Source: an uncultured Lachnospiraceae bacterium
GTDB taxonomy: Bacteria > Bacillota > Clostridia > Lachnospirales > Lachnospiraceae
DNA: 64,000 nt
NCBI GenBank assembly: GCA_902798585.1
Contig: CADBXF010000001.1
Span: forward strand, 62,001-126,000
Reading direction: 5' to 3'
The notes below the pieces were generated by a model. That model ran no database searches and was not told where the DNA came from. It saw nothing but the letters and a program-made list of their open reading frames with translations. The position numbers were made by a program, and so were the translations under genes. The first letter of the stretch is position 1. Each line of letters opens with the position of its first letter. Positions 16,108 through 24,271 of the stretch are shown here, in pieces.

Positions 16108-16967
16108 TCCCCTCCGCATTTGCTGCACGGCCGCAGGTTGTTTTCCTTCGCCTCGGAGATCGTCATGCTTCGGTATGTCCTCCGCAGCTCCGGGCACGAG
16201 AGAACCGTATGGTAACGGTTCCCGTACTCGGTCAGGTACACGGTTGCCCCGGGCGGTTGATTGTCGCAATAGGTGCAGGGACGGTATTTCTCACCGTCCT
16301 TGTTGCGCTGTCTCCCGATATCCGCCGCAGCCACCTGCCGAATATTCAATTTCAAATAGGTGCATGTCGCAAGGCGGTGGTACACACTTCCGTTGGCCGC
16401 CACATACACCGTCTCCTCCTCTTCGTCGTCCTCGTCCGAGGAATCGGGCGGCCGTGAGGCGCGCTCACGCCCCTGAAAGCTCCCGGTTTCCACGAGTTGC
16501 ACGACCGGGAGCGAGCCGAAAGCAAACAATCCTCCGGCGGCCGAAAACCGATACGAGACGCGGAGAGTAACTCTCCCCTCCTCTTCGAACATGGAACTCC
16601 CGGAGGTGCTCACGCCGGCCGCTCCTCCCCGAATCCAGCCAATCCATCCGGCGTCACCGATCTCTTCCCGGAGCAAATACCCGAGATACGCCTGGGATGC
16701 GACGCGGCCGATTGCCGTGTCAATCCCGAGCTTGTGAAGCATATCCTCGGATTCGTCCGGATTCAGAGCAGACAGTTTGGAATATACGGTTCCGTATTCG
16801 GAAACTTTCCGGGCAACCGCATTCATGGCATACTGCATCTCCGTCTGAATCCGAAGAAACAGAAACAATTGCAAGAAGGCATAGATTGCGAGGAACACCG
16901 CCGGCACGCAAAATGCGGCTTCCACCGTGAGCGATGCCTTCGCTTCCGCCGATTGTTTTCTCCTCAC
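16104..16967 (-). CDS. TadE-like protein with tandem Cys-containing C-terminal repeats
   Basis: 287 residues. It begins with the TadE pattern (KASLTVEAAFCVPAVFLAIYAFLQLFLFL). A Ser/Asp/Glu-rich linker (SSDEDDEEEE) leads to two related repeats of about 45 residues: a VYVAANGSVYHRLATCTYL unit ending YRPCTYC and a YLTEYGNRYHTVLSCPELR unit ending RPCSKC. Each has one His, one Cys and a C-x2-C pair, suitable for metal binding or disulfides outside the cell. These repeats are also found in other Firmicutes surface proteins, so it may be a pilus-associated adhesin-like pseudopilin. It overlaps the peptidase gene by four bases. Confidence 0.8.
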   Translation of the reverse strand: MRRKQSAEAKASLTVEAAFCVPAVFLAIYAFLQLFLFLRIQTEMQYAMNAVARKVSEYGTVYSKLSALNPDESEDMLHKLGIDTAIGRVASQAYLGYLLREEIGDAGWIGWIRGGAAGVSTSGSSMFEEEGRVTLRVSYRFSAAGGLFAFGSLPVVQLVETGSFQGRERASRPPDSSDEDDEEEETVYVAANGSVYHRLATCTYLKLNIRQVAAADIGRQRNKDGEKYRPCTYCDNQPPGATVYLTEYGNRYHTVLSCPELRRTYRSMTISEAKENNLRPCSKCGGE

Positions 16968-16985
16968 AAGACCTCCCTTCTCCCC

Positions 16986-17060
16986 CTCTGACAGCTATCC
17001 CGGTGAATTCCCCCGGAGAAAGTTTGTGATTTTATAAAGGATTCGGAATAGCTGTCAGAG
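16986..17060 (-). other. Long-range stem-loop inside the Tad transcript
   Basis: CTCTGACAGCTAT (16986-16998) and its exact complement ATAGCTGTCAGAG (17048-17060) enclose a 49-base loop between the DUF5702 and TadE genes. No T-run follows, so it is more likely an mRNA processing or stability element than a terminator. Confidence 0.7.
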
Positions 17061-17071
17061 AGGGGCGCGGC

Positions 17072-19333
17072 TCAATAGGAAGCCGCACACTTCTCCGTAA
17101 TTTCATAAGTTCCGAATGTATCGGATGAGATGCTTCCGCCGAGCAAATCGGTAAACAGCGTCGGACACACAACGGTGATTTCGGCGTCGAAACCGTATAT
17201 GCAGTCCTTCAGCAAAAATTTCGGGTCGTACCCGGCTGCGATGTTCATCTGTATTATGTCAAGCGCACGCATCGTGAGCTTATCTGCGTTCGTGAGCATC
17301 ATAAGCAACAGTAAATAATGCGGGTATCGCATGCAAAATCCTGTCGGCGACTGATAGTTCCGGGCCGCAGCAAGACGCTTGTCCTTCGTCATCGTAAACG
17401 CCTCGCCGAGTGACAGTTGAAAGGTATCCGCCGTAACCAGAACCGGCACCGCTTTTCCGCGCAGCAGTTCGGCTGTTTCAAGATAGGCATTCTGGATTCC
17501 CCAGACCAGCAGGATGATATACTGTGTGATTTTAATCAACAGCGGAAACGGCAGAAGTGACAGAAGCTCCGTCGCAATCAACAACGCCTCCGCTTTCTTC
17601 GCGGAATCCGTGAACACGTGGAGCGTGTTCATCACGGCCCGCAATCCCAGAATCCGACGGGTTGTCGACCGCTGATTGTCCGCGTCCGAGCGCTCTCCGA
17701 ACAGCAGATATTCCTGCTCGTAATGAAGCACTCCTTTTCTTTCGGCATCCTCAAAGCTGGTCATATGAGTCGCCATGTAGGAAACCAACAGCAGCTTTTC
17801 AGAGAGCGCAACGACCCCGTCCGCCAGCTCATCCAACAATGCTCCGAACAGGTTTCCCTCAAGAACCCGCTCCAGAAAACTTCTCGAAACGGTCCCTTCC
17901 GCCGGAAGCACCGGTCCCGAATATAAATCGGCGAGGCTTCCGAAGAGAACCCCCGACGGCCGGTCGGCCAAATAAGGCAGCGAAGCGCGGGAGATTGTGA
18001 TGTCGTCCCCATACAACCCGCCGACAATTCCATTGGTAATCACACTCTTGACGACCGACCAGAAGGAAGAGGTTTGCGTCGATATTTTCACTCCGGAGTA
18101 ATCAATCTCAAGCCAATCCAGGCTGTAGTCCTTCATTGCATTCATCAACCCGGAATAAATCGCAATCCACTGACTCTTCGTCCGCGGCATGCTGAGCAGT
18201 TTTTCCTTCCACGGATACAGCACAACACGATTGTGAATCAGGGTCTGCTGCATCTCACGAAAACAGTACTGCGCGCCGTCACTCCCGGTGCCGACATATT
18301 TCCGCATCGTCCCGAGGGAATCGTGCAGCGAATCATAAAAATCCTCTCCGACCAGTGGTTTCACGGTCTCGATATACTCCGCATACTCCTCCACAAGCGG
18401 TCGTCCGGTCTCCTGAAGTTTGATCAGCTCATCGAGCAAGCGGATTGCCTCATCCATCGGGTCAAGCGAATCCAATACCCCGTATAAAATTCTTCCGGAG
18501 TCCACCGCGACCTCAACCGGAACCTCCTCCGTCGGCAGCGCCTCCAGATTGCGAAGAAACGCCGCCGCGGTCGCCTGTATATCCACATACTTCGATTCCA
18601 ATTGACGGAAGAAGGATGCATTGTTCATATGTACGCCGGCGGCAGTCACCGCCCCGGGAACCGCCCTCTTGACGAACTTGTTCTCCGGAGTAAATGTCCC
18701 GTCACTCGCCAGTTTCACTCCGTTTTCATCTGTCGGAATCCCATCCAGAACCGTCATCAGTTTAAGAATAATCGAGTCTGTCTTCGAAAGCTCCCGCTCA
18801 ACCCGCTGCTGATACTCCAGCGCCTCCGCCGCAGTCTCCGAATCCCGCAGCAGACGGACCGCCCGAAGCAGCATCTCCGCCAACTCCTGAACCCCGCTGA
18901 CCGCGCCGGCTTCCATCATCTGATTCCGGCAAATGGCCGCTCCTCCGTACAGCAAACTCACCGACCGCGTCAAAGCGACATCGGCAACATCGTACGCATA
19001 GCTGTAATGCGAAGTTCTCTCGCCGGAATACAGAAGCGGCGCATCGTTTTCCGGGCGTGCAGACGCTTCCGCGTACCGGCGCAGCTCCTCGCCGATATCC
19101 GTGTCATAAATACCGTAGAGACCGTACTCATCGAAGAGCGGCGCATAATACGACCCGAGAACCGACTCGGCAGCCGACTGCGCAGACAGCTTCGTCATCG
19201 CCGTCAGGCTCTGCTGTCTGGCTGACTCCAGACTTACCAAAACCAGCGAGAGAATCAAAAGGAACACCACGGTCATGAGAATTGTGACAGCGCCCTCTGC
19301 TGCCCGCAGCTCCGTTCTCCGCCGCGGGGTCAT
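17072..19333 (-). CDS. DUF5702 domain protein of the Tad locus
   Basis: 753 residues. The N-terminus has a TadE/TadG-like segment: EGAVTILMTVVFLLILSLVLVSLESAR with the Glu before the hydrophobic helix, followed by QSAAESVLGSYYAPLFDEYGLYGIYD. This arrangement marks DUF5702 proteins that replace TadG in Lachnospiraceae pilus operons. The remainder is a long extracytoplasmic helical region. A second hydrophobic patch near 600-620 (LLSLLPFPLLIKITQYIILLVW) may be membrane-associated. It is most likely a large minor pilin or tip protein. It overlaps the Flp gene by four bases. Confidence 0.8.
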   Translation of the reverse strand: MTPRRRTELRAAEGAVTILMTVVFLLILSLVLVSLESARQQSLTAMTKLSAQSAAESVLGSYYAPLFDEYGLYGIYDTDIGEELRRYAEASARPENDAPLLYSGERTSHYSYAYDVADVALTRSVSLLYGGAAICRNQMMEAGAVSGVQELAEMLLRAVRLLRDSETAAEALEYQQRVERELSKTDSIILKLMTVLDGIPTDENGVKLASDGTFTPENKFVKRAVPGAVTAAGVHMNNASFFRQLESKYVDIQATAAAFLRNLEALPTEEVPVEVAVDSGRILYGVLDSLDPMDEAIRLLDELIKLQETGRPLVEEYAEYIETVKPLVGEDFYDSLHDSLGTMRKYVGTGSDGAQYCFREMQQTLIHNRVVLYPWKEKLLSMPRTKSQWIAIYSGLMNAMKDYSLDWLEIDYSGVKISTQTSSFWSVVKSVITNGIVGGLYGDDITISRASLPYLADRPSGVLFGSLADLYSGPVLPAEGTVSRSFLERVLEGNLFGALLDELADGVVALSEKLLLVSYMATHMTSFEDAERKGVLHYEQEYLLFGERSDADNQRSTTRRILGLRAVMNTLHVFTDSAKKAEALLIATELLSLLPFPLLIKITQYIILLVWGIQNAYLETAELLRGKAVPVLVTADTFQLSLGEAFTMTKDKRLAAARNYQSPTGFCMRYPHYLLLLMMLTNADKLTMRALDIIQMNIAAGYDPKFLLKDCIYGFDAEITVVCPTLFTDLLGGSISSDTFGTYEITEKCAASY

Positions 19334-19527
19334 TTTACGATTGCCTCGGAATTGAGTTTTATCGCATTAAATGCCGCGCTGACGATGGACGAAATCTCGT
19401 TTTTGAAAATCAATACAAGCCCGATCAAAATCACCAGAATCAAAATTATCTCCACCACGCCGATACCGGACTGGTCCTCCCGAAAGCTGTCGACGACCTC
19501 CCTGATTTTTCGAAATAACCGTTTCAT
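19330..19527 (-). CDS. Flp-like major pilin (Flp1-like)
   Basis: 65 residues from the ATG at 19527, with GGTGAG upstream. A basic N-terminal half, then DQSGIGVVEIILILVILIGLVLIF: the G-x3-VEI pattern is the prepilin cleavage site and Glu+5 of Flp pilins. The tail after the hydrophobic helix is only about 20 residues. It is the probable major structural subunit, processed by the A24 peptidase and assembled by CpaF/TadB/TadC. Confidence 0.88.
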   Translation of the reverse strand: MKRLFRKIREVVDSFREDQSGIGVVEIILILVILIGLVLIFKNEISSIVSAAFNAIKLNSEAIVK

Positions 19528-19562
19528 CTGACTCACCTTTCCTTTCTTTTTTTCTGTGTAAA

Positions 19563-21011
19563 TCAAAGTGCGAAAAATGCGGGAACCAATACCATCGCAA
19601 GGATTACAATCAAAATGCCCGCCATCGGGAGAAGCAGTTTGGTTCCCGCCTCCTCACCCTTTTGCTTCGCCTGTTCCCTGCGGTCGCAAAAGCTCTCCGC
19701 CGCCTCCTTGCGAAGCAGCGGCAACACGCTCGCGGAGCCCTTCTTCAGGTTCTGTACCAGCACGGAGGAGAACCGCAGATAACGAATGTTTCCGCAGGCT
19801 TTGCCGAACTCCTCGTATGCAACCTCCTCCGGGATTCCCGAGGACATGCGGTTGCGGGTGTGCAGCATCTCCTCATAGACATACATTTGCTCTCCGCCTT
19901 TGTTCCGATGCTGCAGATAGTCGCTCACGACCCGCTCCCACGCAAGCCGGATTGTCGACCCCGCCTCCATCAAAAGCATCATACGGCTGACAAGCTCGGG
20001 GTATTCCCGGAGAAGCTGCCTCTCCCGCTCGTTTCTTCTCTGCTTTCTCCGGCTCGCCGAGAGAAGGCAGAGAACAATGCCGAGCAACCCCGCATAGAAG
20101 AAAAACATCCATGGGGAGAATCGTTCCTCCCGGTAAAACTCAACTCCGCTTCCCTCCCATTGCTCGGGAAGCTGGATTCGCGCCTCATAGGCCTGATCCT
20201 CCGCACATGCCGAGAGGAGTTCCTCCAGCCGCATCCGCTCAGGGTCGGCGGTCTCCGCAACCCGACACACGCGAACCGGAATCTGCATCGTCTCCTCCCA
20301 TTCTCCGTAGGATAGCAGCGCCGTGAGAATCACGACCTCGCCGTCCTCACCGCACAGCTCCGGATGAACACCTCCGGCATAGTCGATGATGCGATAGTCG
20401 GATGTGCTCCACGAAATCGCAATCGGTGTCCCCGGAAGCCGCTCCGGCAGAGTCAGCGGGGAGGTTATTCTCTCCGCGCTCTCATTGTCGCCCAAAATCC
20501 AACCGAGCATCTTCTCCTCCGCAGCGGCAGCCTCCGACAGAATCTCCTCGGAGGTCATCTGTTTTTCCGCAACCGCCATGGAAATGTCGTACTGCCGGTT
20601 CCGATAATGCGCCCTGAGTCTCGTCACGCCCGTGCCGGAGTCCGGTCGCTCGATTTCGTGAAGTCTCGTCGCGGTAAACCCGCCGGCAAATGTCGAGATA
20701 AGCAGCACCGTCGAAAGCCCGACAAGGAGTAAAATCGCGGCGATTCCGAATCTGCAGTCAGCCTCTGTCCGTTTCGCTCCCGGACTCTCGTTGACATACA
20801 TCGCGCGATAGTAGCGGACTTCGGAATCCTCCAACCGGAACCTGCGCATCACCGATTGCTTCCAGGAGGCCGGAAGCAATCCGAGATACAGCAGCCGTTT
20901 TCTTCCGCGAAGCTGTTGTTCCGCGGGAATCCGCCGCGACGAAATCCATCCGGCAGCGGCTGTTACCGCTGCGACGGCACTCAAGACACAAGACGCGATA
21001 ATCGTCCCCAT
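19563..21011 (-). CDS. tadC: TadC-like platform protein with an Ig-like insertion
   Basis: 482 residues from the ATG at 21011, with GGAGG four bases upstream of TTCT. Membrane helices lie near 3-23 and 88-110. The region from 112 to about 295 is soluble and should be outside the cell; part of it (LTLPERLPGTPIAISWSTSDY ... VVILTALLSYGEW) has the look of an atypical bacterial Ig-like (aBig) domain. A third helix near 297-317 precedes the type II secretion F domain (about 325-482; ELVSRMMLLMEAGSTIRLAWERV). TadC normally lacks this large insert. It forms the inner-membrane assembly platform with TadB. Confidence 0.85.
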   Translation of the reverse strand: MGTIIASCVLSAVAAVTAAAGWISSRRIPAEQQLRGRKRLLYLGLLPASWKQSVMRRFRLEDSEVRYYRAMYVNESPGAKRTEADCRFGIAAILLLVGLSTVLLISTFAGGFTATRLHEIERPDSGTGVTRLRAHYRNRQYDISMAVAEKQMTSEEILSEAAAAEEKMLGWILGDNESAERITSPLTLPERLPGTPIAISWSTSDYRIIDYAGGVHPELCGEDGEVVILTALLSYGEWEETMQIPVRVCRVAETADPERMRLEELLSACAEDQAYEARIQLPEQWEGSGVEFYREERFSPWMFFFYAGLLGIVLCLLSASRRKQRRNERERQLLREYPELVSRMMLLMEAGSTIRLAWERVVSDYLQHRNKGGEQMYVYEEMLHTRNRMSSGIPEEVAYEEFGKACGNIRYLRFSSVLVQNLKKGSASVLPLLRKEAAESFCDRREQAKQKGEEAGTKLLLPMAGILIVILAMVLVPAFFAL

Positions 21012-21057
21012 AGAACCTCCGTTCCGTCGTCTCCGTTCCGGCCGACGCTCCTTTTTG

Positions 21058-21765
21058 TCATATTTCAATCTGCGCAATTCGGTCTGCGGCGATACAGAAG
21101 CCCCGGTAAACCAGGTACAGCAGAAGCATAATCAGGTGTCCGGTCAGTCCCGCGTACAGCGGAGCGAGAAATCCGGGCGAAAACACCAGAAAATAGGCCA
21201 GCATGACATACGGCATCGCCTTCATAATCCCCACTTCAAACTGCTTCGCAAGCAAAATCGTCTGGATCTCCCGATATACCTCCTGCTTTTCATACAGGGT
21301 TTCCGTGACCGCCCGTATAACGCTTACGACATCGCCGCCGGTTCGCTTCGCCATGGAAAAAATACCCGCAAAATTCCGGATGTCCGCAACACCGCTTCGC
21401 TCGCCGAACTCCTCAAACACTTCCTCCGCGGTGCTCCCGCTGCCGAGCTTGTTCGCCATGCGCGCAAATTCCTCCGTGATCGGCTCCCCCTGCGGCAGCA
21501 TACCCCGAAGATCCGCAGCCGCCGTTTCCACGCTGTTCTCCACGCTGTACCCGGCTTCCAGCGAGGCAAGCAGACACTGCAGCCCGTCGCGAAAATGCTC
21601 CTCGAGGCGTCGGCTTCTGCGCCGGCGAAAGACCTCCCGCTGCCGGTACAGCCGTACCGCCGTAATCGGCAGCAGAAACACAAGGCTCTTCCAAGTCTGA
21701 AAAAACAGCGCCGCAGTCAGAGCGCACATTGCAAGTTCGGCAAGGACATACCTCGCCTCCTTCAT
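21058..21765 (-). CDS. tadB: TadB-like platform protein (type II secretion F family)
   Basis: 235 residues. Membrane segments lie near the N-terminus and at 175-225. The T2SSF core is LEEHFRDGLQCLLASLEAGYSVENSV ... FGERSGVADIRNFAGIFSMAKRTGGDVVSVI. The start overlaps the CpaF stop by four bases. The partner TadC is encoded 46 bases downstream. Confidence 0.9.
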   Translation of the reverse strand: MKEARYVLAELAMCALTAALFFQTWKSLVFLLPITAVRLYRQREVFRRRRSRRLEEHFRDGLQCLLASLEAGYSVENSVETAAADLRGMLPQGEPITEEFARMANKLGSGSTAEEVFEEFGERSGVADIRNFAGIFSMAKRTGGDVVSVIRAVTETLYEKQEVYREIQTILLAKQFEVGIMKAMPYVMLAYFLVFSPGFLAPLYAGLTGHLIMLLLYLVYRGFCIAADRIAQIEI

Positions 21766-23006
21766 ACAACCACCCCCTCCGGCAGGGTGAGCCCAGCCGC
21801 GAGCAGCTTGTTGCGCCGCGTAAGACAGTTCCCGGTAGGGCGAAGCTCTCCCTCAATCCTGCCGTCCGCTGTCTCCCCGGTCTCGCGGAACACATAGAGC
21901 GGATTCAGCAAAATCTCCCCGTCCACACAGGCGAGAATCTCCGTAATCTCCACAACCTTTCGCGATTTGTCGCGGAGGCGTCCGAGCTGGATAATCACCT
22001 CGATTGCCGAAGCAATCTGCTTGCGTACCGCGAGAAGCGGAATCTCCTCCCCTAAAAGCGTCATCGTCTCTATGCGCGACAGCATGTCGGCCGGCGAATT
22101 CGCGTGACCTGTGCTCATACCGTTATGTCCGGTGTTAAGGCTCTGCAGCATATCGATGCTCGCTGCATCACGCACCTCACCCACCACAATCCGGGAAGGC
22201 CGCATCCGAAGCGAGGTTTTGATTAAATCGCGGATGGTAATCGCATGATTTCCCTCCGCATTGGCGTTGCGCATCTCAAGCCTCACCAGATTCGGAACGC
22301 CGGCAATCTGCAGTTCCGCCGAGTCCTCGATGGTGACGACTCTCTCGTCGGGCGGAATATAGTCCGAAAGCGCATTCAGCATCGTTGTCTTGCCGGAACC
22401 CGTTCCGCCGCTGACGAAGATGTTGTACCCGGCCCTGACAAGTGTCTCCAGGAAAGCCGCGGCCTCCCGCGAGATTGAGCCGAGGGCGATCAGTCTCTCC
22501 ATCGTAATCCGCTCCTTCGGGAACTTCCGAATGGTTACTGCCGGTCCGTCGAGCGCGACCGGAGGGAGCACGATATTGACGCGGCTTCCGTCCGGCAGAC
22601 GCGCGTCCACAATCGGATTCGCCTCGTTCACAGCGCGGTTTACCCCGGATGCAATCTTCTGAATCACATCCTGCAGACGCCGCTCCCCCGAGAAGCGGAC
22701 CCCGCTGCGAAACAGCTCGCCGTCCTTCTCGTAAAATACTTCCTTCGGCCCGTTGACCATGATCTCCGTAATCCCGGGGTCATCCATCATCTCCTGCAAA
22801 ACATCGAGTCCGCGCAGCGCATGAAAGACATCCCTCTTCGCGGTGCGCCGTTCGGCCATACTCAGCGAAAGCTCCTTCGTGTGTTCGCGAATCGTCCGTT
22901 CAATCAATTCCCGAAGCTCCTCATCACTCAGCTCCCGCGAGCCGTCGATTGCCGCAAGCACATGCTCCGTCAGCGAAGACCGCAGTATCTCCCGCCGATC
23001 TTTCAT
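21762..23006 (-). CDS. cpaF: CpaF/TadA-family pilus assembly ATPase
   Basis: 414 residues from the ATG at 23006, which overlaps the upstream stop as ATGA. Walker A SGGTGSGKTT (near 218-227), an Asp box with VTIEDSAEL, Walker B RIVVGEVRD and the His box TGHNGMSTGHANS are all present. It powers Flp pilus assembly from the cytoplasmic face of the platform. The N-terminal 70 residues are the helical domain typical of CpaF. Confidence 0.95.
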   Translation of the reverse strand: MKDRREILRSSLTEHVLAAIDGSRELSDEELRELIERTIREHTKELSLSMAERRTAKRDVFHALRGLDVLQEMMDDPGITEIMVNGPKEVFYEKDGELFRSGVRFSGERRLQDVIQKIASGVNRAVNEANPIVDARLPDGSRVNIVLPPVALDGPAVTIRKFPKERITMERLIALGSISREAAAFLETLVRAGYNIFVSGGTGSGKTTMLNALSDYIPPDERVVTIEDSAELQIAGVPNLVRLEMRNANAEGNHAITIRDLIKTSLRMRPSRIVVGEVRDAASIDMLQSLNTGHNGMSTGHANSPADMLSRIETMTLLGEEIPLLAVRKQIASAIEVIIQLGRLRDKSRKVVEITEILACVDGEILLNPLYVFRETGETADGRIEGELRPTGNCLTRRNKLLAAGLTLPEGVVV

Positions 23007-23902
23007 GCCGTCGCCTCCGTTCGCACTGCGCGCAACCGCTCCCCGAGCCCTTCCTCCCGAACCATACGCTCCAGTTCGCGGTACCGGTTTCCGATTCCCG
23101 CGCCGAGCACATGAATCTCTTCGCAGCACTCGGAAAATGCGGGCTGCGGCGACGCCCCGAGATCGATTACCAAGCCGTTATATCCGGCGGCCTCCAGCCC
23201 TGCCAGCAGCGCGCCGACATCCTCCTCCGTAAACTGCCCGAAGTCGGAAACGCAGGTGTAGCCACTGACAATTCTGACATTACCGACGGTACGCAGGCAA
23301 AAGCGCTCCCGCTCATACCACCGGGCTCCGTGTTCCTTCAGAAGGTACAACAGCTCCGAGACATCTCCGTCCGCCGGCGTCCATTCTCTTCCCCCGTCCG
23401 GCCAGGGATTGACGCACAGAAGCATCGTCCTGCCCTTCGCGGCCATCTGTTTCGCCAGCGAAAATGCATATGTGCCGTTGTCGTCCCCTCCCAGCGAGAG
23501 CACGCCGATGACACGGCACGGGGAGGGCGCCGTCTCCTCCTTCGACGCCTCTCCGGCATGGGAGAACTCAAAAATCTCCGCAAGCCTGTCAATCATACGG
23601 TCCACCGGCTGGTACATAAACAGACACCTCTCCTCCTCGGAGAGTGAAGCCTCCGGTGTGAGCCTCCACACCGGAATCCGACGGACCGCCATATGCTCCG
23701 AGAGCACGGTCCGCTCCTCCGCCGTTCCGCAGCCGTCCGACAGCAAAACCGCCTTCACCCGGCCGGGCTCCTCCCGATCTGCAAAAGAGGCAATGTCGGT
23801 GTACCCGTCGGCCCCATACCCGCCGGGAAGCCCTTTGAGCAGTGCGGATGTCAGTCTCTCCAGATATTCTTTCTCCTCACACAACACGGCGATTGTCTTC
23901 AT
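23003..23902 (-). CDS. CpaE/TadZ-like protein with degenerate nucleotide site
   Basis: 299 residues from the ATG at 23902 with GGGAGGAAACC upstream; it is the first gene of the Tad operon. The N-terminal 110 residues resemble a receiver domain (MKTIAVLCEEKEYLERLTSALLKG) without conserved phospho-acceptor residues. The second half is MinD/ParA-like (GVLSLGGDDNGTYAFSLAKQMA ... RTMLLCVN ... NGLVIDLGA), but the deviant Walker A (normally K-G-G-x-G-K-T) reads LGGDDNGT without either Lys. CpaE/TadZ proteins position the pilus machine at the pole. ATP hydrolysis is unlikely here. Confidence 0.8.
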   Translation of the reverse strand: MKTIAVLCEEKEYLERLTSALLKGLPGGYGADGYTDIASFADREEPGRVKAVLLSDGCGTAEERTVLSEHMAVRRIPVWRLTPEASLSEEERCLFMYQPVDRMIDRLAEIFEFSHAGEASKEETAPSPCRVIGVLSLGGDDNGTYAFSLAKQMAAKGRTMLLCVNPWPDGGREWTPADGDVSELLYLLKEHGARWYERERFCLRTVGNVRIVSGYTCVSDFGQFTEEDVGALLAGLEAAGYNGLVIDLGASPQPAFSECCEEIHVLGAGIGNRYRELERMVREEGLGERLRAVRTEATA

Positions 23903-23951
23903 GGTTTCCTCCCTGACTGCCGGGACATCGCACCGGCTTCTTTGTGCCGCC

Positions 23952-23980
23952 ATCATACGACGAGCCGCCCCCGGCGTCAA
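23952..23980 (-). promoter_or_regulatory. Promoter of the Tad pilus operon
   Basis: TTGACG (23975-23980) and TATGAT (23952-23957), 17-base spacer, minus strand. A small GCCGG/CCGGC hairpin lies in the short leader. Confidence 0.88.
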
Positions 23981-24038
23981 TGTGAATATCGCGTTACGAA
24001 TGTTTTTCGTCACTTTTTCACGGCCGCTGAAAAATCAT

Positions 24039-24121
24039 GTGCACAATTCCGTTATCAGATTGCACAACGCATTTTTCGAAGGCCGAAAAAGTGCACAAAT
24101 CGCCCTTTCGGATTTGTGCAC
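24039..24121. promoter_or_regulatory. Cluster of GTGCACAA boxes upstream of the Tad promoter
   Basis: Four boxes: GTGCACAA at 24039, TTGCACAA at 24060, GTGCACAA at 24091 and its complement TTGTGCAC at 24114. The last two form a perfect 10-base inverted repeat (GTGCACAAAT...ATTTGTGCAC). Box spacings of 21 and 31 bases are close to two and three helical turns. They lie roughly 95-175 bases upstream of the predicted start. The rest of the 23903-24271 interval holds the promoter and the terminator of the neighbouring operon; no gene is seen there. Confidence 0.65.
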
Positions 24122-24158
24122 AGTGCCGATTTTTCGTTTCCGCGTTTTGTCCGCAGAC

Positions 24159-24200
24159 AAAAAACAACACCCCCCGCTGTTCCCGGCAGTGAGGGGTGTT
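24159..24200 (-). terminator. Terminator of the sugar ABC operon
   Basis: AACACCCC (24166-24173) pairs with GGGGTGTT (24193-24200); on the minus strand a T-rich tail follows. Confidence 0.85.
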
Positions 24201-24271
24201 ATTTCGCTGTTGTTTTTTTCTACAGCTAAGAAGGAGTCATGAAAATATGATGGATACGGCGGGTGCCGCTT

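Noticed and set aside
23903..24271. Small gene in the gap before the pilus operon
   Set aside because: An in-frame extension of the CpaE-like gene exists, but it would cross the promoter; no other frame has a ribosome site.
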